This document shows, piece after piece, positions 1 through 5,613 of a stretch of DNA of 5,613 nucleotides (within the stretch, counting starts at the first letter, position 1; every line of letters starts with the position of its first letter). The notes under the pieces are model-generated. The model did no database searches, was not told the DNA's origin, and saw only the letters and a list, made by a program, of their open reading frames with translations. This stretch comes from an uncultured Clostridia bacterium (GTDB lineage Bacteria > Bacillota > Clostridia > Oscillospirales > Ruminococcaceae). The stretch is taken from the NCBI GenBank assembly GCA_937901465.1, contig CALGTU010000082.1, positions 1 through 5,613 on the forward strand. The letters run 5' to 3'. A program made the position numbers and the translations under genes.

Positions 1-811
1 AATCAACTATCATCACCCTGAGGTTGCAGCATCAGGTCAGTTTGAAATCGAGCCTCAGCTCGGAAAAATGTCAGAAATGGCTGACGCTACAATGATGATA
101 AAATACATCATTCACAACACAGCTCTCAAATACGGCAAATCAGCAACATTCATGCCAAAGCCCATCTATGGCGAAGCAGGAAGCGGTATGCATGTTCATA
201 TGCTTCTTCTTAAAGATGGTCAGCCTGTATTTTCAGATGACAACGGTTATGCTCATCTCAGTAAAGAAGCTCACTGGTTCATGGGCGGTCTTTTAAAGCA
301 TATCCACTCACTCTGTGCTCTTACTAACCCCAGCACAAACTCATTCAAGAGACTTGTTCCCGGTTATGAAGCACCCGTTACAGTTGGTTACGCTACATCA
401 AACAGATCTGCTGTTATCCGTATCCCCGCTTATGCAAAAACTCCCAACAAGCGTCGTTTCGAGCTCAGAAACCCCGACGCTACATGTAACCCATATTTCT
501 GCTATGCTGCTATTCTTATGGCAGGTCTTGACGGTATCAAGAACCAGATTGATCCTCATGAAAACGGTTGGGGACCTTATGACGTAAACCTCTTCCATCT
601 TTCTGATGAAGAAAAGGCTAAGCTTCAGGGACTTCCCACATCTCTCGAAGAAGCTCTTGACGCTCTTGAAAAGGACCATGACTACCTCACAGCAGGCGGT
701 GTATTCCCCGAAGAACTTCTCAAGAACTTCATCAAGACAAAGCGTGCTGAATGTCGCGAACTCGCAAACATTCCTCATCCCGCTGAATTCGATAAGTATT
801 ACAACCTTTAA
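1..811 (+). CDS. glnA: Type I glutamine synthetase, C-terminal part (5' end outside window)
   Basis: This enzyme makes glutamine from glutamate, ammonia and ATP in the cytosol and is normally a dodecamer. The frame is open from the window edge (first whole codon at base 2), so the ATG at 68 is internal. The visible 269 residues cover most of the catalytic barrel. The metal-binding segment EVAASGQFE at fragment residues 7-15 matches E. coli Glu212 and Glu220. GSGMHVHM follows at 61-68, with the His269 equivalent at residue 64, then the flap VPGYEAP (Glu327 equivalent) and NRSAVIRIP. Spacing to these landmarks matches E. coli GlnA exactly as far as His269. The position of the adenylylated Tyr397 is Phe here (codon 593-595), so control by adenylylation is unlikely. 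The gene ends in tandem stops TAA TAG and is followed by a terminator. Codons are biased (Ile: 9 ATC, 4 ATT, 1 ATA), which fits high expression. The N-terminal domain cannot be assessed. Confidence 0.96.
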   Translation, partial: INYHHPEVAASGQFEIEPQLGKMSEMADATMMIKYIIHNTALKYGKSATFMPKPIYGEAGSGMHVHMLLLKDGQPVFSDDNGYAHLSKEAHWFMGGLLKHIHSLCALTNPSTNSFKRLVPGYEAPVTVGYATSNRSAVIRIPAYAKTPNKRRFELRNPDATCNPYFCYAAILMAGLDGIKNQIDPHENGWGPYDVNLFHLSDEEKAKLQGLPTSLEEALDALEKDHDYLTAGGVFPEELLKNFIKTKRAECRELANIPHPAEFDKYYNL

Positions 812-818
812 TAGAAAT

Positions 819-850
819 AAAGCCACTCTTTTTTGCAGAGTGGCTTTTCT
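819..850 (+). terminator. Rho-independent terminator of glnA
   Basis: An 11-bp perfect stem pairs 819-829 (AAAGCCACTCT) with 837-847 (AGAGTGGCTTT), enclosing a 7-base loop (TTTTTGC). A short T-rich tail runs to 850. It starts 8 bases after the glnA stop codon, so glnA is the last gene of its transcript. Confidence 0.93.
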
Positions 851-851
851 A

Positions 852-880
852 TTGAAATCTCCCCAAAAATGATGTATAAT
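852..880 (+). promoter_or_regulatory. Sigma-A type promoter for pheA
   Basis: The -35 box TTGAAA (852-857) and -10 box TATAAT (875-880) are separated by the ideal 17 bases. Transcription would start near 886-888, leaving a leader of only about 31-33 bases before the pheA ATG at 919. That is too short for a T-box or a classical attenuator, and no hairpin was seen in it. The -35 box begins 5 bases after the stem of the preceding terminator. This is a sequence match only; the start site is not mapped. Confidence 0.85.
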
Positions 881-918
881 GTTTTTTGTGGTATTTTTTA
901 TGAAAGGATTTTTATATT

Positions 919-2034
919 ATGGACCTTAACGAACTGCGTCAGCAGATTGACATTATCGACAGCGAAATACTCGATAAATTCATAAAGAGAATGGAACTTT
1001 GCCTTGATGTTGCAAGATATAAAAAAGAAAACAATATAGGCGTTATGCAGTCATCAAGAGAACAGGAAATTATAGACAGAGTAAGAAGTCTTTCTGATGA
1101 AAAATATAAGGACAGCGTTGCACTTTTATTCACAAATATAATGGATATAAGCAAGAGTTTTCAGCAGAATGAAATCAACAAAGGTCTTTCGTTTATAGAA
1201 TATAATCCTTTCGAGATAAGCTCTTCGGCAAAAGCAGGCTGCTTTGGTGTTAAGGGTTCTAATTCAGAAGAAGCGGCAAGAAAGATTTTCGGAAAAGAAA
1301 AGGAGCTTTCTTTCTATTCTGAATTTGAAGATGTTTTCAAAGCTGTATGCAACGGAGAAATAGATTTCGGAGTTGTTCCTTTACAGAATTCAAGTACAGG
1401 TTCTATAACCCAGACATATGACCTTATGCGTAAGTATGATGTTTATATAAATAAGATGATAAGAGTAAGCATAAGACATTGTCTTGCGGCAAAAGGAAAT
1501 GATATACAAGGAATTGAAAAGGTTTATTCTCACCCCCAGGCACTTATGCAGTGTTCTGATTTTATATCAAGCAAAGGACTTTCTCCTATAAATTATGAAA
1601 GCACTTCTTCTGCTGCTGAACTTGTTTCAGAAAGCGACGAAAAAATTGCCGCTATATGTTCGCCCGAATGTGCAGCTCTTTATGGACTTGATATAATTCA
1701 GGAAAACATTTCTGATTATGAAACAAACTTCACAAGATTCATCTGCATTTCAAAGAATTTTGCGGTTGAGGAAAACGCAGATATCATCTCTGTTCAGCTT
1801 ACAATTCCCAACGAAGAAGGAAGTCTTTACAGACTTTTGACAAAATTCACTGTTTTAGGGCTTAACCTTCTTAAAATCGAAAGCAGACCTCGTCACGAAG
1901 GCAATTTTGATGTTGTTTTCTATCTTGATTTCGAAGGAACAATATCTGATGAAAGAATAAATTCACTTCTTATTCATCTTGAAAAAGATGCAACAGATTT
2001 CAAATTCCTCGGAAACTACTCTGAACTTATATAA
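919..2034 (+). CDS. pheA: Bifunctional chorismate mutase / prephenate dehydratase (P-protein)
   Basis: It converts chorismate to prephenate and then to phenylpyruvate, the committed steps to phenylalanine, in the cytosol. The 371 residues hold three domains. An AroQ-type chorismate mutase (about 1-88) carries Arg7, Arg24, Lys35, Arg47, Glu48, Ser78 and Gln82, aligning with E. coli Arg11, Arg28, Lys39, Arg51, Glu52, Ser84 and Gln88; E. coli Asp48 is Gln44 here. Prephenate dehydratase (about 104-281) has VVPLQNSSTG (152-161), SHPQALMQC (204-212) and NFTRF (270-274). A C-terminal ACT domain (about 288-369) has GSLYRLL (301-307) and ESRP (321-324), the phenylalanine-binding signature, so feedback inhibition by Phe is expected. 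The usual dehydratase motif PIENS reads PLQNS here, a Glu-to-Gln change at residue 156. The start is supported by AAAGGA at 903-908, ten bases before the ATG. Length is close to the E. coli protein (about 386). The gene uses many ATA codons (about 21 of 38 Ile), unlike glnA. Confidence 0.96.
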   Translation: MDLNELRQQIDIIDSEILDKFIKRMELCLDVARYKKENNIGVMQSSREQEIIDRVRSLSDEKYKDSVALLFTNIMDISKSFQQNEINKGLSFIEYNPFEISSSAKAGCFGVKGSNSEEAARKIFGKEKELSFYSEFEDVFKAVCNGEIDFGVVPLQNSSTGSITQTYDLMRKYDVYINKMIRVSIRHCLAAKGNDIQGIEKVYSHPQALMQCSDFISSKGLSPINYESTSSAAELVSESDEKIAAICSPECAALYGLDIIQENISDYETNFTRFICISKNFAVEENADIISVQLTIPNEEGSLYRLLTKFTVLGLNLLKIESRPRHEGNFDVVFYLDFEGTISDERINSLLIHLEKDATDFKFLGNYSELI

Positions 2035-2038
2035 GGAG
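2032..2038 (+). promoter_or_regulatory. Ribosome binding site overlapping the pheA stop codon
   Basis: TAAGGAG contains the pheA stop (TAA, 2032-2034) and forms a strong Shine-Dalgarno sequence ten bases before the ATG at 2049. A ribosome finishing pheA covers this site, so translation of the two genes is probably coupled. Confidence 0.85.
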
Positions 2039-2048
2039 ATTTCGGATT

Positions 2049-2612
2049 ATGGGTGTAGTGTCAATCGCTTTGCTTATTGTTTCAATAGTTTTTATGTCGA
2101 TAGGATTTGCTGCTGTTATAGTCGGAATTATTTTTCTTCTCATAAGCAAAAATCTCTCATCAAAAACTTCTCATAGTGTAATGGGTAAAATCACAGGTAT
2201 GACATGGAACGCCGCAGAATTCAACGCACAACGTGGTGATAAAGGTGTTGAAATCGGCGGAATGAATGTAAAAGTAGGGTCAAGACCCGCTCGATTTGAA
2301 ATCGGTGAAACAGGAATTGGCGTGAATGCTGTTCGCACAACAACAAGTACACCAAGAAATATGTTCCACAAGGTTTTTGAATATACTGTTGACGGTATTA
2401 CATACGAAAGAGCCGAAGGTGTAAGATATAACAAGGGTGCTGTTGAAAAATGCATCGGAAAAGAAGTTACCGTTTATTACGATGCTGAAAATCCGATGAG
2501 AGCATCCCTTTCATCAGGAAAAGGTTATAAGATAACATATCTTATTCTTCTTATAGTCGGTATTCCTTCTCTGTTAGGCGGAATCACAGGGCTTATAATA
2601 AGTTTGATATAA
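2049..2612 (+). CDS. DUF3592-like membrane protein of unknown function
   Basis: The function is not known. The 187-residue protein has a long hydrophobic N-terminal stretch (about 3-33, either one long helix or a tight hairpin) and a second hydrophobic segment near the C-terminus (about 162-187). Between them lies a soluble domain of about 130 residues. The segment 110-150, with FEYTVDGITYE, then IGKEVTVYYDAENP, resembles the DUF3592 pattern (a Y-x-V-x-G-x-x-Y strand, then a V-x-Y-D-x-x-N-P strand), here placed between two membrane anchors. There is no cleavable signal peptide and no catalytic motif. Topology cannot be decided from sequence alone. The gene starts 14 bases after the pheA stop and shares its transcript, with a ribosome binding site overlapping that stop codon. 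Nothing in the protein suggests an aromatic amino acid role, so the link to pheA may only be transcriptional. The family assignment is by recalled pattern and was not searched. Confidence 0.85.
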   Translation: MGVVSIALLIVSIVFMSIGFAAVIVGIIFLLISKNLSSKTSHSVMGKITGMTWNAAEFNAQRGDKGVEIGGMNVKVGSRPARFEIGETGIGVNAVRTTTSTPRNMFHKVFEYTVDGITYERAEGVRYNKGAVEKCIGKEVTVYYDAENPMRASLSSGKGYKITYLILLIVGIPSLLGGITGLIISLI

Positions 2613-2617
2613 AAAAC

Positions 2618-2648
2618 AAGGCTATCAGGATTTATCCCGATAGCCTTT
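2618..2648. terminator. Bidirectional terminator between convergent operons
   Basis: A 9-bp stem pairs 2618-2626 (AAGGCTATC) with 2639-2647 (GATAGCCTT). An A/C mismatch follows, then three more pairs (2628-2630 with 2635-2637) around a TTTA loop. On the plus strand it is followed by a TTTGATTTT tail; on the minus strand the A-run at 2611-2616 gives TTGTTTTTT. It can therefore serve both the pheA unit and the opposing operon, 5-6 bases beyond each stop codon. Confidence 0.9.
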
Positions 2649-2652
2649 GATT

Positions 2653-3090
2653 TTACGCCATAACTTTTGACATAAGAGAAATTCTTTTTTTCATAGTTAT
2701 TATATTCTTATTATCTTTTCTTTCATAAGAAGTTTCGTCCATCATACGCTTTGCTATGTAAATTCCCAGTCCGCCGACTTTTCTTTGTTCTATGCCCGAT
2801 GTTATATCGGGTTCTTCTTTTTCGAGAGGATTAAAAGGAATTCCCTTATCAGAAATTTCAATTAAAATTTCGCCATTCAAAACTTCAGCACCGATTTCAA
2901 CTTCTCCCTTTATTCCGTCATAAGCATAAGAAACTATGTTTATAAAGATTTCTTCGGTAGCAAGACGAAGGTCTTTTATAACTCTTTCGGCGGAAGGATA
3001 AAGATTATCTTCGTCTTTGATTTTCATAAATATAAATTCCATAACATCTTCAAATGCCTGAGAAGTTGCATCTACAACGATATAATCCAT
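2653..3090 (-). CDS. RsbW/SpoIIAB-like ATP-binding protein (predicted anti-sigma factor / serine kinase)
   Basis: This is a small cytosolic GHKL ATPase of the HATPase_c_2 type. In the well-known members SpoIIAB and RsbW, such proteins bind a sigma factor and phosphorylate a STAS-domain antagonist. From the chosen start it is 145 residues, almost the length of SpoIIAB (146). The N-box is TEEIFINIVSYAY (45-57), with Glu47 and Asn51 spaced like SpoIIAB Glu46 and Asn50. The G1 box DKGIPFNP (81-88) and G2 box GGLG (106-109) complete the ATP site, so it looks catalytically intact. An in-frame ATG lies upstream at 3108, but the best ribosome binding site lies between the two ATGs, which favours 3090. 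It is the last gene of a minus-strand operon, 29 bases after glgX, and a STAS gene lies upstream of glgX. The partner sigma factor is not visible, and the target may not be a sigma factor at all. Confidence 0.9.
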   Translation of the reverse strand: MDYIVVDATSQAFEDVMEFIFMKIKDEDNLYPSAERVIKDLRLATEEIFINIVSYAYDGIKGEVEIGAEVLNGEILIEISDKGIPFNPLEKEEPDITSGIEQRKVGGLGIYIAKRMMDETSYERKDNKNIITMKKRISLMSKVMA

Positions 3091-3094
3091 CTTT

Positions 3095-3103
3095 CCACCT
3101 TCT
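3095..3103 (-). promoter_or_regulatory. Ribosome binding site that decides the start of the ATPase gene
   Basis: On the minus strand AGAAGGTGG ends 4 bases before the ATG at 3090. It lies inside the coding frame that would begin at the upstream ATG (3108), which itself has only an A/T-rich stretch before it. This supports initiation at 3090. Confidence 0.65.
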
Positions 3104-3119
3104 TTCATAAAATTTTCTA

Positions 3120-5264
3120 CTACACTTCTCCGTCTGCGTAGTCAATAGTCTGTCTGAGTTCTTCTGAGATTTTCTTTCCGACAAGTATCACACAACTTCT
3201 CGGTTGTACGAAAATATCTCCTCCGCGGTAATGTTCGGGATTTTTAATAAAGCTGTTTTCATCTCTTGCTGTATCAGCAACAACATGCCAGCCGAATCCC
3301 AACGGAAGTTCGGGCAACTGGTATGATTTCTGTTCCCAGATTGTATTCATAATACAGTATATAAAGGTATCTTCATCGGTATGATACTTATGCGATGTTT
3401 CAACAAACATAACCGCAAGAGTATGTGATGATGAGCCGTTATCAAGTTGCCATGCCCTTGTCTGATGCCACGAAACTTCGGGATATCCGAGTTCGGTTTT
3501 GGGAGTTTCATAGCTCGGATTTCTGAGAACAGGGTGACTGAGTCTGAATTTAATCATGCTGCTTACAAAATCGAAAAGGTCTTTATTCTTTTCGAGATTT
3601 GACCAGTCGAGCCAGAGAATTTCGTTATCCTGACAATAAGCATTGTTGTTTCCGAACTGTGTATTTCCGAATTCATCTCCCGCAAGCATCATAGGAACGC
3701 CCCTGCTCATAAGGAGCATAACGAAAGCGTTTTTACGCTGTCTGCGTCTTAATGCAAGAACTTCGGGATTATCTGTATCACCTTCGGCACCGCAGTTCCA
3801 GCTGTTATTATCGTTAGCACCGTCGCGGTTGTTTTCGCCGTTGGCCTCGTTGTGTTTTTCTGTATAACTTACAAGGTCATTAAGAGTAAATCCGTCATGA
3901 CAGGTTATAAAGTTTATCGAAGCATTGGCACTTCTTTCTCTGTAAAGCCCGGGCGATCCCATAACTCTGTCTATTATGCAATCAACGGGAAGTCCGTCAC
4001 TTTTAAGGTGTCTTCTCATATCATCACGATATTTTCCGTTCCATTCCGCCCAACGTCCCTGTGTCGGGAAAGAACCAACCTGATAGAGTCCGCCTGCGTC
4101 CCAGGCTTCTGCTATAAGTTTTGTTCTGCTTAAGATCGGGTCATGTTCCAGAGCTTCTAAAAGCGGTGGATTTTCCATAGGTGCACCATTCTGGTCTCTT
4201 GAAAGAATTGATGCAAGGTCAAAACGGAAACCGTCGATATGATATTCTGAAACCCAGTATCTGAGGCAATCGAGAATCATATTTCTTACTACCGAGTTAT
4301 TACAGTTGAATGTGTTTCCGCATCCGCTGAAGTTATAATAATATCCTTCGGGAGTAAGAAGATAATATGTTGCATTATCAAGTCCCTTGAAAGAGAGAGT
4401 AGGACCATGTTCGTTACCTTCTGCCGTGTGGTTGAAAACAACGTCAAGAATAACTTCTATTCCGTTTCTGTGAAGTTGTTTTATAAGGTTTTTGAGTTCG
4501 TCAACTTCCATTCCGTATCTGCCTGTTGCGGCATATGCGGCTTTGGGTGCGAAAAATCCTACTGTTGAGTATCCCCAGCAGTTATAAAGGCGTTTTCCTT
4601 CGTTGTCAACATTACAGTTGTCGAGTTCGTCAAACGAGAAGATAGGCAGAAGTTCTATACAGTTTATACCAAGTTCTTTGAGATATGGGATTTTATCAAT
4701 AATACCCGCAAATGTTCCGGGGTGTTTTATGTTGCTTGATTCGTGTTTTGTAAAAGCCCTTACATTCGCTTCATAGATGACAAGGTCTTCCATAGGGATT
4801 TCAAGAGGTCTGTCGCCTTCCCAGTTGAAATCGTCATATATAATTCTTCCGCGGTTTGTAAATTCAGTATATGCAGCACTGTTTACGCCCCATACATTTC
4901 TTCCGCTTACACCCTTTGCATATGGGTCTAAAAGAATTTTTGTCTTATCAAAACGATGTCCCTTTTCGGGATTAAATTCACCGTCAACGCGGTATCCGTA
5001 TTCAAGTGTTTCATAATCAAGGTCGAAAACTATCATCGACCAAACGCTTCCTATTCTGTATTCCTTAGGAAAAGGAATTACCGCAAAAGGAAGTGCTTCC
5101 CCTCTTTTATAGAGTACAAGTTCCACAGATTTTGCGTTTTTTGAGAAGATAGAAAAGTTAACTCCTCCTGAAACGATAGTCGCTCCGAAAGGAAGGCTTT
5201 TGCCCTCTCTTATACGCATTCCGCGGTAAATTCTTGTTGGGTATCCGTCAATTCTTGTTATCAT
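3120..5264 (-). CDS. glgX: Glycogen debranching enzyme (isoamylase-type GH13, GlgX/TreX-like)
   Basis: It hydrolyses alpha-1,6 branch linkages of glycogen or limit dextrin in the cytosol; no signal peptide is present. The 714 residues start with a CBM48-like beta domain (about 20-130), followed by the GH13 barrel and a C-terminal beta domain (about 600-700). All four GH13 signatures are visible: region I DVVFNH (274-279), region II GFRFD with nucleophile Asp349, region III IAEAWD with acid/base Glu386, and region IV TCHD with His456 and Asp457. The WGYSTVGFFAP segment (230-240) and the ENNRDGANDNNSWNCG region (477-492) are typical of GlgX and isoamylases rather than alpha-amylases. It is longer than E. 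coli GlgX (about 657) and closer to TreX-type enzymes. AGAAGG at 5275-5280 lies ten bases before the ATG. It is the middle gene of a tight operon, 28 bases after the STAS gene and 29 bases before the ATPase gene, with no terminator in either gap. Other glycogen genes are not in the window. Confidence 0.95.
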   Translation of the reverse strand: MITRIDGYPTRIYRGMRIREGKSLPFGATIVSGGVNFSIFSKNAKSVELVLYKRGEALPFAVIPFPKEYRIGSVWSMIVFDLDYETLEYGYRVDGEFNPEKGHRFDKTKILLDPYAKGVSGRNVWGVNSAAYTEFTNRGRIIYDDFNWEGDRPLEIPMEDLVIYEANVRAFTKHESSNIKHPGTFAGIIDKIPYLKELGINCIELLPIFSFDELDNCNVDNEGKRLYNCWGYSTVGFFAPKAAYAATGRYGMEVDELKNLIKQLHRNGIEVILDVVFNHTAEGNEHGPTLSFKGLDNATYYLLTPEGYYYNFSGCGNTFNCNNSVVRNMILDCLRYWVSEYHIDGFRFDLASILSRDQNGAPMENPPLLEALEHDPILSRTKLIAEAWDAGGLYQVGSFPTQGRWAEWNGKYRDDMRRHLKSDGLPVDCIIDRVMGSPGLYRERSANASINFITCHDGFTLNDLVSYTEKHNEANGENNRDGANDNNSWNCGAEGDTDNPEVLALRRRQRKNAFVMLLMSRGVPMMLAGDEFGNTQFGNNNAYCQDNEILWLDWSNLEKNKDLFDFVSSMIKFRLSHPVLRNPSYETPKTELGYPEVSWHQTRAWQLDNGSSSHTLAVMFVETSHKYHTDEDTFIYCIMNTIWEQKSYQLPELPLGFGWHVVADTARDENSFIKNPEHYRGGDIFVQPRSCVILVGKKISEELRQTIDYADGEV

Positions 5265-5292
5265 TGTGAAAAAACCTTCTTATACCAGTTTA

Positions 5293-5613
5293 TTATGACA
5301 TCGCAGCAGCCGCTGTATCAAGATTATCATAACAGTTGAAAATTGTTCCGAAACCTGTCATTTCCATAACGTCCTTAACTTCTTCGTTAAGATTTACAAG
5401 CGCTATGTTTTCACCGAGCTGACGGCTTCTTTTTCCTAAAAGAAGAAGAACACGGAGCCCTGAGCTTGAAACATATGTGCAGTCTTCCATATCGATAACA
5501 ACATTCTTGTTGTTTTCAACAACAGACATCATAGATTCTCTCGCTTCTTCACTTGTGTTGTAGTTGAGTTCGCCCTTAAGAGATACAACTGTTATATCTC
5601 CGGGAAGCATCTT
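5293..5613 (-). CDS. STAS-domain protein, predicted anti-sigma factor antagonist (5' end outside window)
   Basis: This is a small cytosolic protein of the SpoIIAA/RsbV fold. In partner-switching systems such proteins bind the kinase-like ATPase when unphosphorylated and are released when phosphorylated on serine. At least 106 codons are visible and the frame is open to the window edge. A Met codon lies at 5608-5610, but an upstream start is likely because known STAS proteins usually have about 5-8 residues before the first strand (ITVVSLKGEL here). Counting from that Met, the family landmarks are the GEL turn (13-15), VVIDMEDCTYVSSSGLRVLL (37-56), and the C-terminal MTGF segment (84-87). The usual DSSG phosphosite reads SSSG (48-51), with Ser49 the likely phosphoacceptor. 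It is upstream of glgX in the same operon. Partnership with the ATPase at 2653-3090 is inferred from proximity and family knowledge. Confidence 0.9.
   Translation of the reverse strand, partial: KMLPGDITVVSLKGELNYNTSEEARESMMSVVENNKNVVIDMEDCTYVSSSGLRVLLLLGKRSRQLGENIALVNLNEEVKDVMEMTGFGTIFNCYDNLDTAAAAMS

Noticed and set aside
398..826. 142-codon open frame on the minus strand opposite glnA
   Set aside because: It lies fully antisense to a clearly conserved glutamine synthetase frame, runs through its terminator, and its translation shows no recognisable domain. It is a shadow of codon use.
881..918. Possible T-box or riboswitch in the pheA leader
   Set aside because: The predicted leader is only about 31-33 bases and contains no hairpin or T-box sequence.
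2171..2455. 94-codon minus-strand frame opposite the DUF3592-like gene
   Set aside because: The plus-strand gene has a strong ribosome binding site, membrane segments and a family-like motif. The antisense frame has none of these.
3105..3145. Possible minus-strand promoter (TTGACT) at the end of glgX, ahead of the ATPase gene
   Set aside because: At the right spacing the -10 region matches the consensus at only about three of six positions. Read-through from glgX is a simpler explanation.
3643..5144. Several open frames of 62-93 codons on the plus strand opposite glgX
   Set aside because: All are antisense to the continuous glgX frame, have no convincing ribosome binding sites, and encode Ser/Phe/Cys-rich translations typical of antisense shadows.
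5426..5445. Perfect 8-bp inverted repeat (CTTCTTTT / AAAAGAAG, loop TCCT)
   Set aside because: It lies within the conserved STAS coding region (Leu-Leu-Leu-Gly-Lys-Arg), is A/T-rich, and is not followed by a T-run on the minus strand. It is probably a chance result of Leu and Lys codons.

Overview
The window looks like chromosomal DNA from a low-GC Gram-positive bacterium, most likely a Clostridia/Oscillospiraceae (Ruminococcus-like) gut anaerobe. This is inferred from AT-rich coding with strong purine-rich ribosome binding sites, a textbook sigma-A promoter, factor-independent terminators, a fused P-protein PheA, and SpoIIAA/RsbV- and SpoIIAB/RsbW-like regulators. No mobile element, tRNA, rRNA or CRISPR was seen.

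Layout. Positions 1-811 (+) hold the C-terminal 269 residues of a type I glutamine synthetase, closed by a strong hairpin terminator at 819-850. Only a few bases later a consensus promoter (852-880) starts a two-gene unit. It consists of pheA (919-2034), a chorismate mutase-prephenate dehydratase-ACT protein, and a 187-residue DUF3592-like membrane protein (2049-2612) whose ribosome binding site overlaps the pheA stop codon. A hairpin at 2618-2647 with T-runs on both sides separates this unit from an operon on the opposite strand. Read on the minus strand, that operon runs: STAS-domain protein (5613-5293, cut by the window edge), glycogen debranching enzyme GlgX (5264-3120), and an RsbW/SpoIIAB-like ATPase (3090-2653). 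Its gene gaps are only 28-29 bases.

How the genes work together. The plus-strand genes are nitrogen assimilation (glutamine synthesis) and phenylalanine biosynthesis, probably transcribed separately. The minus-strand operon is the most interesting part. A cytosolic glycogen debranching enzyme sits between the two halves of a partner-switching module: an anti-anti-sigma-like STAS protein and an anti-sigma-like serine kinase/ATPase. This suggests, but does not prove, that glycogen breakdown is co-expressed with or controlled by a stress- or development-type phospho-switch.

Nearly all of the window is coding. The longest stretch without a gene is about 107 bases (812-918), and it is accounted for by a terminator and a promoter.
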